Part shown: positions 23,003-34,336 of the stretch, one piece after another
Numbering within the stretch: the first letter of the stretch is position 1
Layout: each line of letters starts with the position of its first letter
The notes under the pieces: model-generated
Told to the model about the DNA's origin: nothing
Database searches by the model: none
Seen by the model: only the letters and a program-made list of their open reading frames with translations
Assembly: GCA_016806645.1 (NCBI GenBank)
Contig: JACSYO010001006.1
Location: 330,001-394,000 of the forward strand
Reading direction: 5' to 3'
Source of the DNA: Ophiodon elongatus
Taxonomy: Eukaryota; Chordata; Actinopteri; Perciformes; Hexagrammidae
Length of the DNA: 64,000 bases
Position numbers and translations under genes: made by a program

Positions 23003-23870
23003 CCCCACCATCTGATCCAACTCACCACCAGGTGGTGATCAGTTGACAGCTCTGCTCCTCTCTTCACCCGAGTGTCCAAGACATACGGCCGCAGATCAGA
23101 TGATACGATTACAAAGCCGATCATTGATCTACGGCCTCAGGTGTTCTGGTACCAGGTACACTTATGAGCCACCTTATGTTCGAACATGGTGTGACACCAC
23201 TCGGGTTCAGATCGGGCAAGCCGATCACCCTCCGCCAGGTTTCTCTGTCATTGCCCACGTGAGCGTTGAAGTCTCCCAGGAGAACTATGGAGTCAGCAGG
23301 AGGCGCCCTTTCCAGGACCTCCCACCGACTCCAAGAAGGCCGGATACTCCGGATAACTGCTGTTTGGTGCATAGGCACAAACAACAGTCAGAGCCTTACT
23401 CCCCGCAACCCGCAGGCACAGGGAGGCGACCCTCTCGTTCCCCGGGGAGTATCCCCACTCCCGCCCGGCGCCTCTCACCCTGGGCAACTCCAGAAAAGGA
23501 CAAAGTCCAACCCTTCTCCAGGAGCTTGGTTCCAGAGCCAGTGCTGTGCGTGGAGGTGAGGCCAACTAAACGTCTTTGTGGCTTTGTGTGTCTTTACGGT
23601 CGACTGCTGACACTCCTCTGATAAGAACCTGTTCAGGTGAGTGCTGTGGGGCGGATGACATTCTAAAGACATGTCTGTAGACCTGCTGCCCGTGTTGTTG
23701 GAATAAAATTGATACCGCTCCGTCTCCCGCACCAGCTCCGGCTCTTTCCCCGCTAGCGAGGTGACGTTGCACGTCCCTAGAGCTAGTCTATGCTGCCGGT
23801 GATCGGCTCGCCCAGGCCCCCTGCCCGGCCCGCCGCAATACAATATTAATACAGATATTATTTTATGCAT
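23003..23870 (-). mobile_element. Non-LTR retrotransposon endonuclease fragment
   Basis: Minus-strand frames, broken by frameshifts, spell an apurinic-type endonuclease of a fish LINE. The order is LGTCNVTSLAGKEPELV (about 23780), ALTVVCAYAPNSSYPEYPAF, SIVLLGDFNAHVGNDRETWR, then MIGFVIVSSDLRPYVLDTRV and STDHHLVVSWIRWWG at the left end. GDFNAH and the DHH block are catalytic-motif regions of this family. The exact clade (RTE- or Rex-like) is not certain. No reverse transcriptase follows; the frame runs straight into sulfotransferase sequence at about 23002. Confidence 0.85.
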
Positions 23871-24189
23871 TAACGAAAACTTTAAGACCTGTCATAATTA
23901 AAAAATAAGACCTTTCATGACATAACATTTGGTAGAATAGATATCCGCACACTTAAATCTAAGAGCACACTTTATTTTTTAGCTTTTGGTCTACAAGGAC
24001 CTTCATCAGTGTACATGGTTCAGCTGGAATGGCGCCTTTTTTGTCACTTTGACAAAACATCAAGCTGTCACTTTTGCTTTCGTCGTCACTTTGTCTATGT
24101 GGTCTTATGTCACGCATTCTTCCCCATAAAACGTCACTCTGGCTCAGTAGTCCTACGTCAGGCTGTTTACGTCGTCATGTCACATTGAC

Positions 24190-24760
24190 TCCATCGTCAA
24201 AATCGGAAATCATATTTTTTAATCCCCCAAACCTTATCAGTCCCATTGAAAGTGTCCATGGTCCCTTGTCTATTAACAAAGTCCACTGCCAGAAATTTAG
24301 GAGTACGATTTGATTCAGATTTAAGCTTCAAACCTTTTAAATCACTTCTTATAACCCATTTTTACAGACTGGCTTTTTTTGTGATGTCGTTCATTTCATT
24401 TTACTAAATTATTTTACTAAATTATTTTATTTTATTTTGCTTACTAATCTCATCATATGAATAATTTATATCATATGCATTGAATGTGTTGTAACACTGT
24501 TATGTTGATAATTCTGTACACATGACATCTATTGTACTTCTGTCCATCCTGATAGAGGATCCTCCTCTGTTGCTCTCCTGAAGGTTTCTTTTTTTTCTGT
24601 TCTCCCCGTTAAAGGGTTTTTGGGAGGGGGAGTTTTTCCTGTTACATGTGAGGGTCCTTGGACAGAGGATGTCGTATGTTGTACAGATTGTAAAGCCCTC
24701 TGAGGTAAATTTGTGATTTGGGGCTATACAAAATAAATTTAATTGAATCCTCCCAGTGCA
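24190..24760 (+). mobile_element. 3' end of an L2-like LINE
   Basis: The plus strand encodes a decayed end of a reverse transcriptase (STARNLGVRFDSDLSFKPF at about 24285-24340). It is followed by a 3'UTR typical of fish L2-type LINEs (GTAAAGCCCTCTGAGG, then GGGGCTATACAAAATAAATT) and ends in an AATTGAAT-type tail near 24750. It sits between the two sulfotransferase remnants, and the 5' part is missing. Confidence 0.65.
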
Positions 24761-26311
24761 GCTCTAGTGTAAGAAATGGGAGTCAAAATCGACAAGTTGC
24801 CAAAGCTAATACGAGTCCTCGAGAGTCTGAGTTGGCAAAATAAGGTAGGGGTCTTCCAAAGTTAGCCTTCTTAACGGAAAATCCCCTGAGTAGAAGTTGT
24901 GGTAGGAATAACATGAACAATGTCTCTGTTCTGTTGAAGTGTCCCAGTGAAACCATGACAGTGAGTCAGCATTCACAACAGCCGAAACTGAAGCAGCTAA
25001 GTGTAATTCAGCCATCATTGATTGTATTATTGGCAGCTGTGCTTTGAATTCTACATATAGAGAGGTGAAGTCCCGCCCCTTCTGGTTGACAACCATGGGA
25101 CCTTTTATTCAGAATCAATATGTAGATTAGTCAAAGACAAGAGGAAAAAATCCAATTTGTATTGTGCCATACACATGATGTTTATCAATTTAACAGATAA
25201 ATGTGCACATCAAGAAATACAAAACAATATGTTTTATACTATAACAAAAAGGTGTGGCAAACTCACTCTCTTACTGTGTACGTGTGCATATGATAGCACA
25301 CATCTTCTGGTAAATCATATTTGTTTTCGATGTATAGTAAGTAATCAATATGGTGATAGCACAAAACAATCAAAAGCTTTAGAACATTCGAGTAAATCAC
25401 AATCAACTGCATCTTCTTTACAGGTTTATGTGCGCTGTCGTATGGTGGTGACTTCCATTTTGCATTTCCAGTGATTTAAAAATATTTTTTTTTAATGCCA
25501 TATCAAATTCATATTTGACATCTTTCATTTTGTCTCGGTAAACAGTGTCAAAGTGCTCCGCTTCTGCCCCTGTTAGTTGGTTCTTCCAGTCTCCAGCAAT
25601 TCCTGAAAGACGACATGCCAAAAGAGGAATCAGATTACATTGGATGGGAAAAAGTACAGTGTGTGAAACTGTTGAAAAAGGGTTCCCCTGAGGCAGCTCA
25701 GTAAAATATTTTACAGTATTAAACTGTAAACCCTGCTCAAAATCATCTCTGCAGGAATTTAACCTGTTATAAGCAGCAGTGTGACAGCTGATTTAGTTCT
25801 GCGATCTATATCGTACCCGTAAGATATTTAGGCAGGTATTGTATCAAAGTCCTCATTTTGGTATCAACACTTAACTAACCAAAATATCACCTTGGTCATA
25901 TTTGAACTAGTTCAGTTCATCAGCACTGAAATTTAATTCTGTGTCCATGTATTTATTGAAACTCACCTTTCCTGAGAAATTGAGACTTTATCTGGTCCAT
26001 GATTTCGCGAGGAACCGTCGAGTAGTTTGACATTTTGTTCAGCTTCATGTTCTTGAATAAACATCTTTTCTATCACCTCCGCCTCCAGAGATTTCTACAA
26101 GAACCGAGCCATTCGGGCCTCGGAGTCCCCCAGGTCCTGCACCCCAGAGAAACAATGACCGTCTCCTACTCCGGTACAAAGTCTCACAGTGAGACTTTTT
26201 ATCCTTGTGAGGTTCGAATTGTTCGAAACATATTTGGCAAAGAGGTTTTAGTAGGCAGGTTTGAGAAATTAAGTTTTAGAACTTAATTTGGGAACAATAA
26301 ATTATCTCTCT

Positions 26312-26334
26312 CTCCCACTCTCTCTCTCTCTCTC
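26312..26334. repeat. (TC)n microsatellite
   Basis: A short TC-rich run (TCTCTCTCTCTC) lies just left of the minisatellite, between exons of the sulfotransferase pseudogene. Confidence 0.7.
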
Positions 26335-26464
26335 ACACTTGATTACAGGAACCACGGGGAACCCTACATAATCAGAGCTTTTGAAGAGACAGCCCCCACT
26401 CAAGAGTCTCCACTCACCCAGTTCCCACTTGCTACCGGACGTCAGCGGTCCATCCTTTTTCTCC

Positions 26465-26990
26465 TCCATCCCACAAACTTCATCCCTTACCCTACATCCC
26501 ACAACCCTCATCGATTACCCTACATCCCTGCATCCCACAACCCTCATCCCTTACCCTACATCCCTGCATCCCACAACCCTCATCCCTTACCCTACATCCC
26601 TGCATCCCACAACCCTCATCCCTTACCCTACATCCCTGCATCCCACAACCCTCACCCCTTACCCTACATCCCTGCATCCCACAACCCTCATCCCTTACCC
26701 TACATCCCTGCATCCCACAACCCTCATCCCTTACCCTACATCCCTGCATCCCACAACCCTCATCCCTTACCCTACATCCCTGCATCCCACAACCCTCATC
26801 CCTTACCCTACATCCCTGCATCCCACAACCCTCATCCCTTACCCTACATCCCTGCATCCCTTACTCTCCATCCCTACATCCCTTCATCCCACGACCCTCA
26901 TCCCTTCATCCCTCATCCCTTAGATTTCATCCCTTCATCCCTCATCCCTTACATCCCCACATCCCTTCATCCATTCATCGGCTTCACTCG
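26465..26990. repeat. 36-bp minisatellite, about 11 units, C-rich on +
   Basis: A unit beginning CCTACATCCCTGCATCCC and ending ACAACCCTCATCCCTTAC repeats almost perfectly from about 26520 to 26850, with decayed units on both sides. The unit length is a multiple of three and has no stop codon in some frames. Long reading frames therefore appear on both strands but are artefacts. On the minus strand every unit has GGG tracts spaced by 3-5 bases. Confidence 0.95.
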
Positions 26991-27532
26991 GCAGAACCAG
27001 AGTAGCATGAAAGCAAGCTCAAACCTTCAACTTGTCTGTTGCATTGAACCACATCACAGGAATTCAAACATACAGTGTTTATTGCCTTGAAGGCCTCAAT
27101 GATCCATAACACAGAGTATAAGATAGGTCTACCTTAGGCTTAACTTCAAAGAAAGATGGAGGCATCATGTTGTAATGGAAATGTGTAGCTAAAATGCGTG
27201 GGTTTGAGTCTCCTCCAGCCAGGGAACACGGCCCCAGGTACGAAGAGTCTCAACAATGGCCGGATCTCCTCCACTCTTGCGTCCAAGTCGTACCTAAACA
27301 AAGCAAACAATCAGTTTTCTGACATGTATAGATAGACTAATGACTAATGTGCACTGTTTTTATTAATCTTTTGATTTATCTATTATATTGGCCCTCCAAA
27401 ATATATATATATATATATAGAAAGCAATACAGAAACCACATATAAAAAATAACAACAAGGACGGGTTTGAGGGCCGCTTCTTTTGGCTTTTTCTTGGGTT
27501 CACATCCAGTTTAAAGTTTCATACTGTCCTCT

Positions 27533-27589
27533 TCTTCTTCTTCTTCTTCTTCTTCTTCTTCTTCTTCTTCTTCTTCTTCTTCTTCTTCT
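27533..27589. repeat. (CTT)n trinucleotide repeat
   Basis: About 19 CTT units lie upstream (minus strand) of sulfotransferase pseudogene exon 2. A poly-leucine frame through it is an artefact of the repeat. Confidence 0.9.
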
Positions 27590-28741
27590 AACTCTTAATG
27601 CTGCATGTGGTGATGAAAATGTTCCTGCCCCTTCTCAATGTCCGCTCTATTCTCTGAATATAAGCAATATTTTCTCTTTTTTTTATTCAGATTTAAACTG
27701 CCCCTTTATTTTAATTTTCTTTTTTAAGAATGGAGCCTTTTCATGATTCATGATCTAAAAATGAATTCCCAGTAAAAACTCAGACAGTTTGGATGACAAA
27801 CATAGTAAAGATAATGGATGTTAAAGGTAAGTAATCACTATTTTTGTGCCATTTCACATCTACTACAAAGGACTAATTAACATACAGCAGCAGCGGTCAT
27901 TCTTGAGCAACTTGTCATCGTCCAGTGGTGGAAAGAAAAGTATAGGGAGGGACCTTTTTAAGTAAGTAGTAACAAAGTGTTTGTCAAGGAATATAATACA
28001 ATACATTATCGAGGTTACATGCATGAGTACCTTAACCTTTGATAATTAAGTCGATTTTGAGTAAAAGTAAATACATTTTAAATGCAGTACATGTACATAT
28101 AATGTAGTAGTGTAGAGTATTTTATTGCTAATTTTATTTTTACGTAAAGGATTAAGTTAGCCTCAGAACTCAAGTAAGTGTGACCATCTTCACAAAATGT
28201 AAAATGTGAAAGTGACACTTGAAATACAAGGATTTGAACGCACCACCAACAGGTTAACAGGGACGGCTCACCTGACTTGGGATACGTTGCAATGACAATA
28301 TCATCTGGGTGAAAAGTAAACTCTTCATAGTACTTCAGGCTTTGTGGAGGGTGCAGAGATGAAGGCATTTGGGCCCCCTTGTACAGCTTGTATAACTCTC
28401 CCTCAGTCATAGACCAATTCAAAAAAGAAAAAGCAGAATCTCAGCAGCTGGAGTAACTTAAAAACCTTTTTTAATAAAAGGGGGTACGAGTGGAAGCTGT
28501 CCGGTGTTGTGCCGATGTTGAGATTCATAAACTTGATAATGCATGCATAGATCTGTGAATGTGTAAACAAATCTGTGTAGATAGATCTCTGAATGTCGAG
28601 ACTAATCTCTAAAGGGCACACATTATGTAGGCAGGAGTGGGTCCGATCATGTCTTCTTTACACACGTTCTGTCCCACTCCTGCGTGCACCCGGCGAGAGA
28701 GGAGATGGAGAGACGCTCGAGTCTATGGATGATAGTGTGTG

Positions 28742-28995
28742 TTACAGGGCGACTGTGTCTCAGTGGTGAGCAGGGTCGTCCTTCAATCAGAGGATCGGGG
28801 ATTCGATCCCCGGCTCCGCTAGCCCATGTGTCCTTGGGCAAGACACTTAACCCCGAATGTCTCCCGTAGCTGTGCCTACGGTGTGTGTGAATGTTAGCTA
28901 CTCCTGATGGACAGGTGCCCCCTTAGCACCTGTCATCAGTGTATGAATGGGTGTGAATGATGTCATGTAGTGATCTATATAAGTATTTAAATTGA
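28742..28995 (+). mobile_element. tRNA-derived SINE
   Basis: The left part resembles a tRNA: an A-box-like TGTCTCAGTGGTGAGCAG near 28754 and a B box GGATTCGATCC near 28799. It is followed by the stretch CCTTGGGCAAGACACTTAACCCCGAA that I associate with common fish SINEs, and then a GTGTGAATGGGTGTGAATGA tail region that ends in AT-rich sequence (TATATAAGTATTTAAATTG). It lies between radil and sulfotransferase pseudogene exon 1. Confidence 0.7.
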
Positions 28996-29067
28996 AATTA
29001 ATTTACCATTTACAGCCACTAGGTGGAGCGAGAGAGTTTAGTGGTACAGTTGGTGGAGTATACAGTA

Positions 29068-29068
<1 letters not shown>

Positions 29069-29098
<30 letters not shown>
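29069..29098. repeat. (TA)n microsatellite
   Basis: A pure TA run of about 30 bases lies downstream of the radil 3' end, with no other feature nearby. Confidence 0.9.
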
Positions 29099-29974
29099 CA
29101 TGTCACATAATATCATGTAGCGACCCCACCTATTAAGGGTCTGGTATATTATAAATGTGTTATAACTGTGTTGTTTCCGGTTAAAACAAATTTATTTATT
29201 CAGTGTGACTGAATGGAAATTACATCAACGGAGGATTAAAATGTATTTATTGCTGGAACAGCAACAGACTGAGCTATTACTGAGCTAACTATTAAAACAG
29301 CTTCTTCTTTTTTTTAAAAGCCTATGGGTAATTCATAATAATAAAGACATAATTACAATAAACTATGAACCCTGGCATAAAGGAAAAAAAAGAATTGGCT
29401 GACTCACTCTTTGCGACTATGAGCCAACTGGGAAAAATAAGTGACAATATGTTTTTTTATGGTTAATTTAGCAACAGCATGTAACAACCACCACATATCA
29501 AATTACTTTATCCAGATGATGGATAAAAAACACTAAATCTAAATCCAAGAATGGCAATGATATTACACCTGAGTTGCTGCTTGTTATTTTTGACTGTTGG
29601 GCTGGTTGAACATCTTTTAACACATCAACTGGACCTGGTCTTGAACTTTAAATCTTTTAGGTTGGTCTTGACAACAGCACAAAATCAGGGCTGGATCAGA
29701 AATAGCAGCAGTGATGTTTGGAACCCGACCAAACGCATTCAGAACGTTTGAAATTCGCTGGAACGCCAAGAATCACGCTATCACAATGTAAATGAACATG
29801 CTGCAAAAACTACATTGAGCAGCTAGAAACCTGGTGCTCTGTTTAACCAGGAAGTAGCTCATTTTATAGTGCATTGAAAAAGAAAATCTTCACAATCACA
29901 TATCCTTTTGTTAAGGTCCATGTCCTGAGCTTGAATGTTGAACAAGCTCTTAAAATCTTAGTTAAAGGACGGCG

Positions 29975-32900
29975 TCAGCAGTCGGCCAGCCAATCAGATC
30001 GGGCCACAAGTAACCTCAGTCTGTCCCCCGATGACTGGATCAGCTCCTTTCCACTAACAGAGACACAGAGGTGGAAGAAATATGTTATCCAAATTGGATA
30101 TTTAAATATGAGTTTGCTCAGATTGGAATTGTTCTCACCTCTGGTAGTCCAGTCCGAGCAGACTGACTCCGTTAACGGCCAGGATCCTGTCTCCTGGTAC
30201 CAGCCTTGCACACCGGGCTGCGGGGGAGTCCGGGACCACCGCGCGGACGAAGATGCCTTTCACCCTCGTGGACGTGTCCTAGGAGATGAGGTCAAAACGT
30301 CACGGCACACTGCAACTTCTTTTAAATCCCACACAAAAAGTAAAAATTCTTTTGCGGAAGCTGACTCAAGATATCAGCGTTCCCACAATCAAAGTGGTTT
30401 GAAACCAAATTGCTGAATGTATTGTAGGAAAACCATAATCACATCATTTGTAATTTGTGGTTCAAAATGGGCAAAACCCCAGACAGTCCTTAAATAAACT
30501 GCAACTGAGAACAGAAATACATTTGATAGAAGAATGTCAGCAATGTGCTGTATGCGTTTAGATAGCAACTACATCTGAAACTGGTAACTTGCTTTAGTTT
30601 ATTGTCCTTTTATTTGATCTGCATGGTTGTGACTGGAACATTTACTGGGGTTGAACTCACCGTCGCTGTGCCACTGATCTCTCACAGCAATGTTTAGCGG
30701 GTGTAACGTGTACCATGTTCACTAGCTTTGTTTAGCACGCTAACATTTTGCTACTTTGCAAGGGCGTAGGTTTCTTTTTGACTCGTTCCAAATGCGGCGT
30801 CTGTGCTGAATTCTTCTGCATGAATTTAGGATGGAAAAGTCTTCATCTGTGTAAATGAAAACACTAAGTTGAGGCTGCCCGATGACAATGCAAATTGGAG
30901 GTCTGGTGGCTCCTCCAGTCCTTGGGCAAGATACTGAAACTCCTGATACCTGATGACCCTTTGGTGTCTGTATGAGACGCGCCGGGTTTTCAGCCAATTT
31001 AAATGTACAGTGTAAATCCTGTCTGTCAGAGCTCTGGCAGGTTGGATGGATAAAACAAACACAGGAGTCTCCTCCCAGGCGACCGCTCTTCGTGTCCCAT
31101 GTGAAATCATTTGACGTTGCTTTTTGTCACATAACGTATGTACTAACGCCCCATACATAAGTTACATAACAAGCGTACTTATTTTACATAAGGAAACTTA
31201 TTTGAACCCGAACCACGATTTTTTCCTAAACCTAATCAAGTAAACCTAAAAACTAAGTAAACCTGCGTTGGGAGTATATTTTGAAAGAATACTATGTATT
31301 TTACGAGCGGAAGCTGATACGCCGTCCTTGACACGTCTAAAACTGACACTCGACGGATACCTTGAGCGTCATAGTCTGAAGCATAGGGCCACTGACCGAG
31401 CATCAGTATTTGATGAGTTGCAGTCATAGACTGTGTATAAGAAGAGGACATAGTCATCGTGAGGTCACCCATTGGTCTGTAGACTGTGTGGACATATTGA
31501 AGCCTTGAGTTCAGCGTTTTGGCTGACGCCATCTTGACTTTTTGCAAACAAGGAATGCAGAGACGCCTTATAGGTCTCTGGTAGCGGCAGCGACCTGTCA
31601 ATCACAAGGTAGCCCCGCCTTAAAGCATACTCTGCTTTATGGACTATTTTAGTCTAAACTGGACCATAATTTACTAAATGAACATCATGCTGTATTGAAG
31701 AAGACTTGAAACTAGAGCTTGAGACCATAAACTCAAGTTTACAATGTTTACTGAGGGAATAAATCAAGAGAGAAGTAGAGTCATTTTCTCATAGACTTCT
31801 ATAGAATCAGACTTCTGAGTCCCCCCCTGCTGGCCAAGACAAAGAATGCAAGTTTAAGACACTTCTGTATTGGCTTCAATCTCCAAAGCCGGAGGTTGCC
31901 GTCTGGTGAGGATTTCTTAGACTTTCTTAGCAGCCTTCAACAAGCGCCACTTCCCATAAGCCCTGGACCATCGCGGGGTGAACGTCACAGTTTGACAAAA
32001 GTCCCTGAGGGAGTTGAGGTCGCTGTGAGCTCAGACTTCTCTTTAGTAACAGCAGGACAGAGGTTGAACTATGAACTATGAACTATGAACTACAACACTC
32101 ACCCTTATGTCAACCAGGGCGAGACCAAGTCCTTGTTCTCCTCGCTCCAGCTCCAAGCTAAAAACCTCATCATTACTGTCATCGTCATGGTCAACCGCCT
32201 CCCCATCCTCCTCATCCTCCTCCTCCTCTTCTTCTTCCTCCTCTTCCTCTTTCAAGTCGAAAAACCTCTTCACACGGGGGCAGTCCGACTTTGAACGGTC
32301 TACTTCCAGTGCAGCGAGACATTCAAACACTAATCCGCCTATGGAGTGAACAATAGGAAAAAGCTGAGTTTTCTTTTACCGCAGACAAACACGAACGGTG
32401 ATGTAGCTCTGTGCCGTACCTTCGTCACTCGCGTCCACACTAGAGGACCAGGGAAGTGTCTCACCGTCACCCTTCATCCATTTATCAACAGGATCTATGA
32501 GATGGGGGCTGTTGGGCGGGGTGAGGAGACAGGAGGGGTCCAGAGCCGACCTCCTCGCGTTGCCGGTCTCTCTGGTCTGCCGCTCCAGATCTCTCAGCTT
32601 GTGGGACAAAAGGAGGGCACCGCAGGAGGCGAACTCGTCCTGGTGGAGGGTGGACGGGGGCGAGGAAGGTGATGAGGGCGATGGAGGTAAGGCGCCAGAG
32701 GTAGTGGAAGGGGACTGGCGGTCACGGACAGCAGCCTGGGATGAGACCACCTCAACTGGCGATGTTTCCAGACTGGCCTTTGGAAGGACTTGCATCTCAG
32801 TCAGTTTAGCCTCCATGGGACGACATAGAGACCAGTTAGGATCAATTAGAGAAGCATATTTGAAAATTGACATACTAGATCAAGGCGAATGCTACCAATT

Positions 32901-34299
32901 TTACACATCAAAGTGTGTTTATACAGCCTGAGCAGTACCACCGGATGTGTAGAAACTAATTGTACTGAGCCTTTTCCGTCTCCAGAGGGAGCTGTGTGTC
33001 TGATAAATTGGCTCGAGCGATGCCACTTGACTTTACATAGGTTGGCGTCAGCCTTCATGGCGCCGACTCTTTACCAACATGCCAACTTTCGTCCGCCAAT
33101 TAAAAAATCTTACATGAATCATATTTCCCAATCGCTGTCAGTGTTATATCTATATAGTCCAGTATGTAAAAATCAAAAGGTACGTACCTTTTGCTCCTCA
33201 GTAGCTGTGACCTCATCGGACCGCGAGTCAGAAACGGCGGCCATGAACTCTTTGAGCTTGTCCAGCTGTTCCCTCAGGGATGCATCGGTTACCTGCCTGC
33301 CCAGTACGAACTGGTAACCCTCATCCGGCAGCACCAGAGGATGGTGGGTGTCGAAACTCTCCAGGATATCAGCTGAGGAAAGGAAGGGTCGAGTCTTGAG
33401 GATTATCACATTCACGACTGGTATTGGTATGAAAGTACGGTACAAGGAGAAGGGCTGACCAGGATGTGGCCCTCTCACCAGTTTCCTGTGCTGCGGCCCG
33501 GTCGTGAACAGATGGAGTCCAGGTGTGTCTGTAGGGAGATGCTGGGCTGTAAAGACTCAGCAGGTGGTTCAGCTGGGCCGGACTCAGGGCAGGGTAGTCA
33601 GACCGCAAGGACACCCAAGATGTCTACACACACACGCACACGCACACGCACACACACGTAGTTAGAATGTCATGGGGAAGCTGAATTACCTTGGCGCTTT
33701 ATTTCTTTATTCTACCACCATGACTGATCTAATCCTTTACCTTTGCAGTATGGATTATTTTACAATGTATCTTGATCATGCAACAGTATTGACCTGTATG
33801 AGAAATAATTCAGGAAATATTTCGATCAAAGAGAAATTTTTCAATTTGTTTCTAAATGGGAATTGTGCATTTGGACGTTAAACCTGTTTAGAAATAAATG
33901 TTTTATTCAGGACAACTCTTTTCATATAAATAACTGCATTAATTACAACAATGTCTTGTTTGCTTCAGGATTCATAAGTGCTGGGTTGCGACAATAGACT
34001 GTATATAAGTTATTAGAGATTCATACATACAGTCTAAACTGATCAAACCACACCCACTCAGTCCTGATGAAGCAGATGAGCTGAGGGTTTTTTACTATTT
34101 GACTCTGAATAAATAACATAAGAATGTTTTCTTTTTCAGAATTTGAACTTTGAACTTGGTATATAATGTCGCACAGAAATACTTAAGATTTGAAACCGAT
34201 ATCATTTTTCGCCCACTCTGCAGAAATCCCACCACCATAAATCCTCAGCCTGTTATGTCTCTGGTGATTATTTATAGTTGGATAAACCCAACTCGGCTG

Positions 34300-34336
<37 letters not shown>

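Larger units (their letters stand above)
25448..28422 (-). pseudogene. Cytosolic sulfotransferase pseudogene B
   Basis: Minus-strand exons, in order: exon 1 (ATG at 28410 or 28422, to 28272) is intact and reads MTEGELYKLYKGAQMPSSLH ... YEEFTFHPDDIVIATYPKSG with a GTGAGC donor. Exon 2 (27293-27133, about 161 bp) has internal deletions: TTWTQE joins GGDPAIVETL directly, the VPWLEET block runs into a stop, and FHYNMMPPSFFEVKPK is in another frame. No middle exons were found, and this interval holds a minisatellite. The penultimate exon (26136-25967) is 170 instead of 181 bp, with an in-frame TAG and a frameshifting deletion. The last exon (25602 down to about 25448) keeps GIAGDWKNQLTGAEAEHFD but has lost the normal stop and reads through. 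The N-terminus resembles fish SULT2-type enzymes, but family assignment within SULT is tentative. Confidence 0.8.

Noticed and set aside
24806..25096. 96-codon minus-strand frame between the sulfotransferase remnants
   Set aside because: It looks protein-like in places but matches no family I know and has no splice or promoter context.
26381..26923. Long reading frames on both strands over the minisatellite
   Set aside because: The repeat unit is 36 bp (divisible by three), so stop-free frames arise automatically; the peptide is a monotonous repeat and there are no splice or start signals.
26465..26990. Interstitial telomere repeat
   Set aside because: The unit contains CCCTAC-like words but not tandem TTAGGG/CCCTAA.
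32085..32349. Plus-strand Leu/Ser-rich frames
   Set aside because: They are the antisense of the radil exon encoding an acidic Glu/Asp run.
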